Shown: piece by piece, positions 1 through 12,939 of the stretch
How the letters are laid out: each line of letters begins with the position of its first letter
Numbering within the stretch: the first letter of the stretch is position 1
Assembly: GCA_964017235.1 (NCBI GenBank)
Contig: OZ024936.1
Location: forward strand, 58,331,028-58,395,027
DNA length: 64,000 nucleotides
Direction of reading: 5' to 3'
From: Sabellastarte sp. h YS-2021
Lineage: Eukaryota > Annelida > Polychaeta > Sabellida > Sabellidae
Position numbers and translations under genes: made by a program
Notes under the pieces: model-generated
Database searches by the model: none
Told to the model about the DNA's origin: nothing
The model's input: only the letters and a program-made list of their open reading frames with translations

Positions 1-3000
1 AGGTTTTGAGATTACATCTGGTATACCAGTGGTGTCATATGTGTCATACAGGGTTGAGGAGAGTGAAAATACAGCCTCAGATGGCTGTATCAGGAAGTGC
101 TGATATATTCTCAATTAAGGTAGATTCAAGGTTGAAAACCATATTGATTCACACAGGAGTCGCCACTGAAATGAATTTTAGTAGTGTGTTCCTTCAGAAA
201 TACACATGTAGCCCAAAGTACAGGTTCAGGGAGTGTAGTTGGCGAGAGATGCATACAATGCCAGATCAGCCCAAACCACCCCTTAAAGTTGGTCAATCTG
301 GCTGAGATTTTCACAGGAAACTCAGTTTATATCAGAGAATGAATTTGTATTAGGCTGACCCACTCGAGGGCCACATTAAAAATTTCAATTTCCGGGGTGT
401 GGGGGGGGGGGCCCATGCCACCCCTCAGGTAGGAAATTTCAAGTATATCCTAATATTGCCAATCTGAAGCCCAAATTTAATTTTATGCCTATTTTAATAA
501 ATAATGAGGATATTTTAGGCGCATTTTGAGCATTACATGTCTGATCAGAAATTATTTTACCAAAATATTGTTCTAAATATAGCCTAAAATAGATGTAAAT
601 CAGCCCAAACCAGTACCAAATGTTGGTCTATAAGTCTGAAATTTGGCCCAAAAATCACTTGCCACATACTAAATCTGACTGTATAGGTTTTGAGATTACA
701 TCTGGTATACCAGTGGTGTCATATGTGTCATACAGGGTTGAGGAGAGTGAAAATACAGCCTCAGATGGCTGTATCAGGAAGTGCTGATATATTCTCAATT
801 AAGGTAGATTCAAGGTTGAAAACCATATTGATTCACACAGGAGTCGCCACTGAAATGAATTTTAGTAGTGTGTTCCTTGAGAAATACACATGTAGCCCAA
901 AGTACAGGTTCAGGGAGTGTAGTTGGCGAGAGATGCATACAATGCCAGATCAGCCCAAACCACCCCTTAAAGTTGGTCAATCTGGCTGAGATTTTCACAG
1001 GAAACTCAGTTTATATCAGAGAATGAATTTGTATTAGGCTGACCCACTCGAGGGCCACATTAAAAATTTCAATTTCCGGGGTGTGGGGGGGGGGGGCCCA
1101 TGCCACCCCTCAGGTAGGAAATTTCAAGTATATCCTAATATTGCCAATCTGAAGCCCAAATTTAATTTTATGCCTATTTTAATAAATAATGAGGATATTT
1201 TAGGCGCATTTTGAGCATTACATGTCTGATCAGAAATTATTTTACCAAAATATTGTTCTAAATATAGCCTAAAATAGATGTAAATCAGCCCAAACCAGTA
1301 CCAAATGTTGGTCTATAAGTCTGAAATTTGGCCCAAAAATCACTTGCCACATACTAAATCTGACTGTATAGGTTTTGAGATTACATCTGGTATACCAGTG
1401 GTGTCATATGTGTCATACAGGGTTGAGGAGAGTGAAAATACAGCCTCAGATGGCTGTATCAGGAAGTGCTGATATATTCTCAATTAAGGTAGATTCAAGG
1501 TTGAAAACCATATTGATTCACACAGGAGTCGCCACTGAAATGAATTTTAGTAGTGTGTTCCTTGAGAAATACACATGTAGCCCAAAGTACAGGTTCAGGG
1601 AGTGTAGTTGGCGAGAGATGCATACAATGCCAGATCAGCCCAAACCACCCCTTAAAGTTGGTCAATCTGGCTGAGATTTTCACAGGAAACTCAGTTTATA
1701 TCAGAGAATGAATTTGTATTAGGCTGACCCACTCGAGGGCCACATTAAAAATTTCAATTTCCGGGGTGTGGGGGGGGGGGGCCCCATGCCACCCCTCAGG
1801 TAGGAAATTTCAAGTATATCCTAATATTGCCAATCTGAAGCCCAAATTTAATTTTATGCCTATTTTAATAAATAATGAGGATATTTTAGGCGCATTTTGA
1901 GCATTACATGTCTGATCAGAAATTATTTTACCAAAATATTGTTCTAAATATAGCCTAAAATAGATGTAAATCAGCCCAAACCAGTACCAAATGTTGGTCT
2001 ATAAGTCTGAAATTTGGCCCAAAAATCACTTGCCACATACTAAATCTGACTGTATAGGTTTTGAGATTACATCTGGTATACCAGTGGTGTCATATGTGTC
2101 ATACAGGGTTGAGGAGAGTGAAAATACAGCCTCAGATGGCTGTATCAGGAAGTGCTGATATATTCTCAATTAAGGTAGATTCAAGGTTGAAAACCATATT
2201 GATTCACACAGGAGTCGCCACTGAAATGAATTTTAGTAGTGTGTTCCTTGAGAAATACACATGTAGCCCAAAGTACAGGTTCAGGGAGTGTAGTTGGCGA
2301 GAGATGCATACAATGCCAGATCAGCCCAAACCACCCCTTAAAGTTGGTCAATCTGGCTGAGATTTTCACAGGAAACTCAGTTTATATCAGAGAATGAATT
2401 TGTATTAGGCTGACCCACTCGAGGGCCACATTAAAAATTTCAATTTCCGGGGTGTGGGGGGGGGCCCCATGCCACCCCTCAGGTAGGAAATTTCAAGTAT
2501 ATCCTAATATTGCCAATCTGAAGCCCAAATTTAATTTTATGCCTATTTTAATAAATAATGAGGATATTTTAGGCGCATTTTGAGCATTACATGTCTGATC
2601 AGAAATTATTTTACCAAAATATTGTTCTAAATATAGCCTAAAATAGATGTAAATCAGCCCAAACCAGTACCAAATGTTGGTCTATAAGTCTGAAATTTGG
2701 CCCAAAAATCACTTGCCACATACTAAATCTGACTGTATAGGTTTTGAGATTACATCTGGTATACCAGTGGTGTCATATGTGTCATACAGGGTTGAGGAGA
2801 GTGAAAATACAGCCTCAGATGGCTGTATCAGGAAGTGCTGATATATTCTCAATTAAGGTAGATTCAAGGTTGAAAACCATATTGATTCACACAGGAGTCG
2901 CCACTGAAATGAATTTTAGTAGTGTGTTCCTTGAGAAATACACATGTAGCCCAAAGTACAGGTTCAGGGAGTGTAGTTGGCGAGAGATGCATACAATGCC

Positions 3001-5471
3001 AGATCAGCCCAAACCACCCCTTAAAGTTGGTCAATCTGGCTGAGATTTTCACAGGAAACTCAGTTTATATCAGAGAATGAATTTGTATTAGGCTGACCCA
3101 CTCGAGGGCCACATTAAAAATTTCAATTTCCGGGGTGTGGGGGGGGCCCCATGCCACCCCTCAGGTAGGAAATTTCAAGTATATCCTAATATTGCCAATC
3201 TGAAGCCCAAATTTAATTTTATGCCTATTTTAATAAATAATGAGGATATTTTAGGCGCATTTTGAGCATTACATGTCTGATCAGAAATTATTTTACCAAA
3301 ATATTGTTCTAAATATAGCCTAAAATCGATGTAAATCAGCCCAAACCAGTACCAAATGTTGGTCTATAAGTCTGAAATTTGGCCCAAAAATCACTTGCCA
3401 CATACTAAATCTGACTGTATAGGTTTTGAGATTACATCTGGTATACCAGTGGTGTCATATGTGTCATACAGGGTTGAGGAGAGTGAAAATACAGCCTCAG
3501 ATGGCTGTATCAGGAAGTGCTGATATATTCTCAATTAAGGTAGATTCAAGGTTGAAAACCATATTGATTCACACAGGAGTCGCCACTGAAATGAATTTTA
3601 GTAGTGTGTTCCTTGAGAAATACACATGTAGCCCAAAGTACAGGTTCAGGGAGTGTAGTTGGCGAGAGATGCATACAATGCCAGATCAGCCCAAACCACC
3701 CCTTAAAGTTGGTCAATCTGGCTGAGATTTTCACAGGAAACTCAGTTTATATCAGAGAATGAATTTGTATTAGGCTGACCCACTCGAGGGCCACATTAAA
3801 AATTTCAATTTCCGGGGTGTGGGGGGGGCCCCATGCCACCCCTCAGGTAGGAAATTTCAAGTATATCCTAATATTGCCAATCTGAAGCCCAAATTTAATT
3901 TTATGCCTATTTTAATAAATAATGAGGATATTTTAGGCGCATTTTGAGCATTACATGTCTGATCAGAAATTATTTTACCAAAATATTGTTCTAAATATAG
4001 CCTAAAATAGATGTAAATCAGCCCAAACCAGTACCAAATGTTGGTCTATAAGTCTGAAATTTGGCCCAAAAATCACTTGCCACATACTAAATCTGACTGT
4101 ATAGGTTTTGAGATTACATCTGGTATACCAGTGGTGTCATATGTGTCATACAGGGTTGAGGAGAGTGAAAATACAGCCTCAGATGGCTGTATCAGGAAGT
4201 GCTGATATATTCTCAATTAAGGTAGATTCAAGGTTGAAAACCATATTGATTCACACAGGAGTCGCCACTGAAATGAATTTTAGTAGTGTGTTCCTTGAGA
4301 AATACACATGTAGCCCAAAGTACAGGTTCAGGGAGTGTAGTTGGCGAGAGATGCATACAATGCCAGATCAGCCCAAACCACCCCTTAAAGTTGGTCAATC
4401 TGGCTGAGATTTTCACAGGAAACTCAGTTTATATCAGAGAATGAATTTGTATTAGGCTGACCCACTCGAGGGCCACATTAAAAATTTCAATTTCCGGGGT
4501 GTGGGGGGGGCCCCATGCCACCCCTCAGGTAGGAAATTTCAAGTATATCCTAATATTGCCAATCTGAAGCCCAAATTTAATTTTATGCCTATTTTAATAA
4601 ATAATGAGGATATTTTAGGCGCATTTTGAGCATTACATGTCTGATCAGAAATTATTTTACCAAAATATTGTTCTAAATATAGCCTAAAATAGATGTAAAT
4701 CAGCCCAAACCAGTACCAAATGTTGGTCTATAAGTCTGAAATTTGGCCCAAAAATCACTTGCCACATACTAAATCTGACTGTATAGGTTTTGAGATTACA
4801 TCTGGTATACCAGTGGTGTCATATGTGTCATACAGGGTTGAGGAGAGTGAAAATACAGCCTCGGATGGCTGTATCAGGAAGTGCTGATATATTCTCAATT
4901 AAGGTAGATTCAAGGTTGAAAACCATATTGATTCACACAGGAGTCGCCACTGAAATGAATTTTAGTAGTGTGTTCCTTGAGAAATACACATGTAGCCCAA
5001 AGTACAGGTTCAGGGAGTGTAGTTGGCGAGAGATGCATACAATGCCAGATCAGCCCAAACCACCCCTTAAAGTTGGTCAATCTGGCTGAGATTTTCACAG
5101 GAAACTCAGTTTATATCAGAGAATGAATTTGTATTAGGCTGACCCACTCGAGGGCCACATTAAAAATTTCAATTTCCGGGGTGTGGGGGGGGCCCCATGC
5201 CACCCCTCAGGTAGGAAATTTCAAGTATATCCTAATATTGCCAATCTGAAGCCCAAATTTAATTTTATGCCTATTTTAATAAATAATGAGGATATTTTAG
5301 GCGCATTTTGAGCATTACATGTCTGATCAGAAATTATTTTACCAAAATATTGTTCTAAATATAGCCTAAAATAGATGTAAATCAGCCCAAACCAGTACCA
5401 AATGTTGGTCTATAAGTCTGAAATTTGGCCCAAAAATCACTTGCCACATACTAAATCTGACTGTATAGGTT

Positions 5472-6118
5472 TTGAGATTACATCTGGTATACCAGTGGTG
5501 TCATATGTGTCATACAGGGTTGAGGAGAGTGAAAATACAGCCTCAGATGGCTGTATCAGGAAGTGCTGATATATTCTCAATTAAGGTAGATTCAAGGTTG
5601 AAAACCATATTGATTCACACAGGAGTCGCCACTGAAATGAATTTTAGTAGTGTGTTCCTTGAGAAATACACATGTAGCCCAAAGTACAGGTTCAGGGAGT
5701 GTAGTTGGCGAGAGATGCATACAATGCCAGATCAGCCCAAACCACCCCTTAAAGTTGGTCAATCTGGCTGAGATTTTCACAGGAAACTCAGTTTATATCA
5801 GAGAATGAATTTGTATTAGGCTGACCCACTCGAGGGCCACATTAAAAATTTCAATTTCCGGGGTGTGGGGGGGGCCCCATGCCACCCCTCAGGTAGGAAA
5901 TTTCAAGTATATCCTAATATTGCCAATCTGAAGCCCAAATTTAATTTTATGCCTATTTTAATAAATAATGAGGATATTTTAGGCGCATTTTGAGCATTAC
6001 ATGTCTGATCAGAAATTATTTTACCAAAATATTGTTCTAAATTACCAAATGTTGGTCTATAAGTCTGAAATTTGGCCCAAAAATCACTTGCCACATACTA
6101 AATCTGACTGTATAGGTT
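5472..6118 (+). repeat. Satellite monomer with private 35-bp deletion (647 bp)
   Basis: This monomer lacks 35 bp present in every other copy, between TTCTAAAT and TACCAAATG (junction near 6042). The deletion removes the second copy of the ATCAGCCCAAACCA block. No other monomer in the window has it, so it arose once and has not spread within the visible array. Confidence 0.95.
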
Positions 6119-9100
6119 TTGAGATTACATCTGGTATACCAGTGGTGTCATATGTGTCATACAGGGTTGAGGAGAGTGAAAATACAGCCTCAGATGGCTG
6201 TATCAGGAAGTGCTGATATATTCTCAATTAAGGTAGATTCAAGGTTGAAAACCATATTGATTCACACAGGAGTCGCCACTGAAATGAATTTTAGTAGTGT
6301 GTTCCTTGAGAAATACACATGTAGCCCAAAGTACAGGTTCAGGGAGTGTAGTTGGCGAGAGATGCATACAATGCCAGATCAGCCCAAACCACCCCTTAAA
6401 GTTGGTCAATCTGGCTGAGATTTTCACAGGAAACTCAGTTTATATCAGAGAATGAATTTGTATTAGGCTGACCCACTCGAGGGCCACATTAAAAATTTCA
6501 ATTTCCGGGGTGTGGGGGGGGCCCCATGCCACCCCTCAGGTAGGAAATTTCAAGTATATCCTAATATTGCCAATCTGAAGCCCAAATTTAATTTTATGCC
6601 TATTTTAATAAATAATGAGGATATTTTAGGCGCATTTTGAGCATTACATGTCTGATCAGAAATTATTTTACCAAAATATTGTTCTAAATATAGCCTAAAA
6701 TAGATGTAAATCAGCCCAAACCAGTACCAAATGTTGGTCTATAAGTCTGAAATTTGGCCCAAAAATCACTTGCCACATACTAAATCTGACTGTATAGGTT
6801 TTGAGATTACATCTGGTATACCAGTGGTGTCATATGTGTCATACAGGGTTGAGGAGAGTGAAAATACAGCCTCAGATGGCTGTATCAGGAAGTGCTGATA
6901 TATTCTCAATTAAGGTAGATTCAAGGTTGAAAACCATATTGATTCACACAGGAGTCGCCACTGAAATGAATTTTAGTAGTGTGTTCCTTGAGAAATACAC
7001 ATGTAGCCCAAAGTACAGGTTCAGGGAGTGTAGTTGGCGAGAGATGCATACAATGCCAGATCAGCCCAAACCACCCCTTAAAGTTGGTCAATCTGGCTGA
7101 GATTTTCACAGGAAACTCAGTTTATATCAGAGAATGAATTTGTATTAGGCTGACCCACTCGAGGGCCACATTAAAAATTTCAATTTCCGGGGTGTGGGGG
7201 GGGGCCCCATGCCACCCCTCAGGTAGGAAATTTCAAGTATATCCTAATATTGCCAATCTGAAGCCCAAATTTAATTTTATGCCTATTTTAATAAATAATG
7301 AGGATATTTTAGGCGCATTTTGAGCATTACATGTCTGATCAGAAATTATTTTACCAAAATATTGTTCTAAATATAGCCTAAAATAGATGTAAATCAGCCC
7401 AAACCAGTACCAAATGTTGGTCTATAAGTCTGAAATTTGGCCCAAAAATCACTTGCCACATACTAAATCTGACTGTATAGGTTTTGAGATTACATCTGGT
7501 ATACCAGTGGTGTCATATGTGTCATACAGGGTTGAGGAGAGTGAAAATACAGCCTCAGATGGCTGTATCAGGAAGTGCTGATATATTCTCAATTAAGGTA
7601 GATTCAAGGTTGAAAACCATATTGATTCACACAGGAGTCGCCACTGAAATGAATTTTAGTAGTGTGTTCCTTGAGAAATACACATGTAGCCCAAAGTACA
7701 GGTTCAGGGAGTGTAGTTGGCGAGATATGCATACAATGCCAGATCAGCCCAAACCACCCCTTAAAGTTGGTCAATCTGGCTGAGATTTTCACAGGAAACT
7801 CAGTTTATATCAGAGAATGAATTTGTATTAGGCTGACCCACTCGAGGGCCACATTAAAAATTTCAATTTCCGGGGTGTGGGGGGGGCCCCATGCCACCCC
7901 TCAGGTAGGAAATGTCAAGTATATCCTAATATTGCCAATCTGAAGCCCAAATTTAATTTTATGCCTATTTTAATAAATAATGAGGATATTTTAGGCGCAT
8001 TTTGAGCATTACATGTCTGATCAGAAATTATTTTACCAAAATATTGTTCTAAATATAGCCTAAAATAGATGTAAATCAGCCCAAACCAGTACCAAATGTT
8101 GGTCTATAAGTCTGAAATTTGGCCCAAAAATCACTTGCCACATACTAAATCTGACTGTATAGGTTTTGAGATTACATCTGGTATACCAGTGGTGTCATAT
8201 GTGTCATACAGGGTTGAGGAGAGTGAAAATACAGCCTCAGATGGCTGTATCAGGAAGTGCTGATATATTCTCAATTAAGGTAGATTCAAGGTTGAAAACC
8301 ATATTGATTCACACAGGAGTCGCCACTGAAATGAATTTTAGTAGTGTGTTCCTTCAGAAATACACATGTAGCCCAAAGTACAGGTTCAGGGAGTGTAGTT
8401 GGCGAGAGATGCATACAATGCCAGATCAGCCCAAACCACCCCTTAAAGTTGGTCAATCTGGCTGAGATTTTCACAGGAAACTCAGTTTATATCAGAGAAT
8501 GAATTTGTATTAGGCTGACCCACTCGAGGGCCACATTAAAAATTTCAATTTCCGGGGTGTGGGGGGGGCCCCATGCCACCCCTCAGGTAGGAAATTTCAA
8601 GTATATCCTAATATTGCCAATCTGAAGCCCAAATTTAATTTTATGCCTATTTTAATAAATAATGAGGATATTTTAGGCGCATTTTGAGCATTACATGTCT
8701 GATCAGAAATTATTTTACCAAAATATTGTTCTAAATATAGCCTAAAATAGATGTAAATCAGCCCAAACCAGTACCAAATGTTGGTCTATAAGTCTGAAAT
8801 TTGGCCCAAAAATCACTTGCCACATACTAAATCTGACTGTATAGGTTTTGAGATTACATCTGGTATACCAGTGGTGTCATATGTGTCATACAGGGTTGAG
8901 GAGAGTGAAAATACAGCCTCAGATGGCTGTATCAGGAAGTGCTGATATATTCTCAATTAAGGTAGATTCAAGGTTGAAAACCATATTGATTCACACAGGA
9001 GTCGCCACTGAAATGAATTTTAGTAGTGTGTTCCTTCAGAAATACACATGTAGCCCAAAGTACAGGTTCAGGGAGTGTAGTTGGCGAGAGATGCATACAA

Positions 9101-12100
9101 TGCCAGATCAGCCCAAACCACCCCTTAAAGTTGGTCAATCTGGCTGAGATTTTCACAGGAAACTCAGTTTATATCAGAGAATGAATTTGTATTAGGCTGA
9201 CCCACTCGAGGGCCACATTAAAAATTTCAATTTCCGGGGTGTGGGGGGGCCCCATGCCACCCCTCAGGTAGGAAATTTCAAGTATATCCTAATATTGCCA
9301 ATCTGAAGCCCAAATTTAATTTTATGCCTATTTTAATAAATAATGAGGATATTTTAGGCGCATTTTGAGCATTACATGTCTGATCAGAAATTATTTTACC
9401 AAAATATTGTTCTAAATATAGCCTAAAATAGATGTAAATCAGCCCAAACCAGTACCAAATGTTGGTCTATAAGTCTGAAATTTGGCCCAAAAATCACTTG
9501 CCACATACTAAATCTGACTGTATAGGTTTTGAGATTACATCTGGTATACCAGTGGTGTCATATGTGTCATACAGGGTTGAGGAGAGTGAAAATACAGCCT
9601 CAGATGGCTGTATCAGGAAGTGCTGATATATTCTCAATTAAGGTAGATTCAAGGTTGAAAACCATATTGATTCACACAGGAGTCGCCACTGAAATGAATT
9701 TTAGTAGTGTGTTCCTTGAGAAATACACATGTAGCCCAAAGTACAGGTTCAGGGAGTGTAGTTGGCGAGAGATGCATACAATGCCAGATCAGCCCAAACC
9801 ACCCCTTAAAGTTGGTCAATCTGGCTGAGATTTTCACAGGAAACTCAGTTTATATCAGAGAATGAATTTGTATTAGGCTGACCCACTCGAGGGCCACATT
9901 AAAAATTTCAATTTCCGGGGTGTGGGGGGGCCCCATGCCACCCCTCAGGTAGGAAATTTCAAGTATATCCTAATATTGCCAATCTGAAGCCCAAATTTAA
10001 TTTTATGCCTATTTTAATAAATAATGAGGATATTTTAGGCGCATTTTGAGCATTACATGTCTGATCAGAAATTATTTTACCAAAATATTGTTCTAAATAT
10101 AGCCTAAAATAGATGTAAATCAGCCCAAACCAGTACCAAATGTTGGTCTATAAGTCTGAAATTTGGCCCAAAAATCACTTGCCACATACTAAATCTGACT
10201 GTATAGGTTTTGAGATTACATCTGGTATACCAGTGGTGTCATATGTGTCATACAGGGTTGAGGAGAGTGAAAATACAGCCTCAGATGGCTGTATCAGGAA
10301 GTGCTGATATATTCTCAATTAAGGTAGATTCAAGGTTGAAAACCATATTGATTCACACAGGAGTCGCCACTGAAATGAATTTTAGTAGTGTGTTCCTTCA
10401 GAAATACACATGTAGCCCAAAGTACAGGTTCAGGGAGTGTAGTTGGCGAGAGATGCATACAATGCCAGATCAGCCCAAACCACCCCTTAAAGTTGGTCAA
10501 TCTGGCTGAGATTTTCACAGGAAACTCAGTTTATATCAGAGAATGAATTTGTATTAGGCTGACCCACTCGAGGGCCACATTAAAAATTTCAATTTCCGGG
10601 GTGTGGGGGGGGCCCCATGCCACCCCTCAGGTAGGAAATTTCAAGTATATCCTAATATTGCCAATCTGAAGCCCAAATTTAATTTTATGCCTATTTTAAT
10701 AAATAATGAGGATATTTTAGGCGCATTTTGAGCATTACATGTCTGATCAGAAATTATTTTACCAAAATATTGTTCTAAATATAGCCTAAAATAGATGTAA
10801 ATCAGCCCAAACCAGTACCAAATGTTGGTCTATAAGTCTGAAATTTGGCCCAAAAATCACTTGCCACATACTAAATCTGACTGTATAGGTTTTGAGATTA
10901 CATCTGGTATACCAGTGGTGTCATATGTGTCATACAGGGTTGAGGAGAGTGAAAATACAGCCTCAGATGGCTGTATCAGGAAGTGCTGATATATTCTCAA
11001 TTAAGGTAGATTCAAGGTTGAAAACCATATTGATTCACACAGGAGTCGCCACTGAAATGAATTTTAGTAGTGTGTTCCTTGAGAAATACACATGTAGCCC
11101 AAAGTACAGGTTCAGGGAGTGTAGTTGGCGAGAGATGCATACAATGCCAGATCAGCCCAAACCACCCCTTAAAGTTGGTCAATCTGGCTGAGATTTTCAC
11201 AGGAAACTCAGTTTATATCAGAGAATGAATTTGTATTAGGCTGACCCACTCGAGGGCCACATTAAAAATTTCAATTTCCGGGGTGTGGGGGGGGGCCCCA
11301 TGCCACCCCTCAGGTAGGAAATTTCAAGTATATCCTAATATTGCCAATCTGAAGCCCAAATTTAATTTTATGCCTATTTTAATAAATAATGAGGATATTT
11401 TAGGCGCATTTTGAGCATTACATGTCTGATCAGAAATTATTTTACCAAAATATTGTTCTAAATATAGCCTAAAATAGATGTAAATCAGCCCAAACCAGTA
11501 CCAAATGTTGGTCTATAAGTCTGAAATTTGGCCCAAAAATCACTTGCCACATACTAAATCTGACTGTATAGGTTTTGAGATTACATCTGGTATACCAGTG
11601 GTGTCATATGTGTCATACAGGGTTGAGGAGAGTGAAAATACAGCCTCAGATGGCTGTATCAGGAAGTGCTGATATATTCTCAATTAAGGTAGATTCAAGG
11701 TTGAAAACCATATTGATTCACACAGGAGTCGCCACTGAAATGAATTTTAGTAGTGTGTTCCTTGAGAAATACACATGTAGCCCAAAGTACAGGTTCAGGG
11801 AGTGTAGTTGGCGAGAGATGCATACAATGCCAGATCAGCCCAAACCACCCCTTAAAGTTGGTCAATCTGGCTGAGATTTTCACAGGAAACTCAGTTTATA
11901 TCAGAGAATGAATTTGTATTAGGCTGACCCACTCGAGGGCCACATTAAAAATTTCAATTTCCGGGGTGTGGGGGGGCCCCATGCCACCCCTCAGGTAGGA
12001 AATTTCAAGTATATCCTAATATTGCCAATCTGAAGCCCAAATTTAATTTTATGCCTATTTTAATAAATAATGAGGATATTTTAGGCGCATTTTGAGCATT

Positions 12101-12939
12101 ACATGTCTGATCAGAAATTATTTTACCAAAATATTGTTCTAAATATAGCCTAAAATAGATGTAAATCAGCCCAAACCAGTACCAAATGTTGGTCTATAAG
12201 TCTGAAATTTGGCCCAAAAATCACTTGCCACATACTAAATCTGACTGTATAGGTTTTGAGATTACATCTGGTATACCAGTGGTGTCATATGTGTCATACA
12301 GGGTTGAGGAGAGTGAAAATACAGCCTCAGATGGCTGTATCAGGAAGTGCTGATATATTCTCAATTAAGGTAGATTCAAGGTTGAAAACCATATTGATTC
12401 ACACAGGAGTCGCCACTGAAATGAATTTTAGTAGTGTGTTCCTTGAGAAATACACATGTAGCCCAAAGTACAGGTTCAGGGAGTGTAGTTGGCGAGAGAT
12501 GCATACAATGCCAGATCAGCCCAAACCACCCCTTAAAGTTGGTCAATCTGGCTGAGATTTTCACAGGAAACTCAGTTTATATCAGAGAATGAATTTGTAT
12601 TAGGCTGACCCACTCGAGGGCCACATTAAAAATTTCAATTTCCGGGGTGTGGGGGGGGGGCCCCATGCCACCCCTCAGGTAGGAAATTTCAAGTATATCC
12701 TAATATTGCCAATCTGAAGCCCAAATTTAATTTTATGCCTATTTTAATAAATAATGAGGATATTTTAGGCGCATTTTGAGCATTACATGTGTGATCAGAA
12801 ATTATTTTACCAAAATATTGTTCTAAATATAGCCTTAAATAGATGTAAATCAGCCCAAACCAGTACCAAATGTTGGTCTATAAGTCTGAAATTTGGCCCA
12901 AAAATCACTTGCCACATACTAAATCTGACTGTATAGGTT

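Noticed and set aside
6..305. A 99-codon plus-strand frame (and a 62-codon minus-strand frame) repeated in almost every satellite monomer
   Set aside because: They start at TTG and GTG, not ATG. They recur only because the DNA recurs, and a non-coding change at 44046 truncates one copy with no sign of selection. Nothing resembles a known protein.
6001..6216. A 71-codon frame starting with ATG in the monomer with the 35-bp deletion
   Set aside because: It is created by the deletion shifting phase in one monomer only; there is no coding support.
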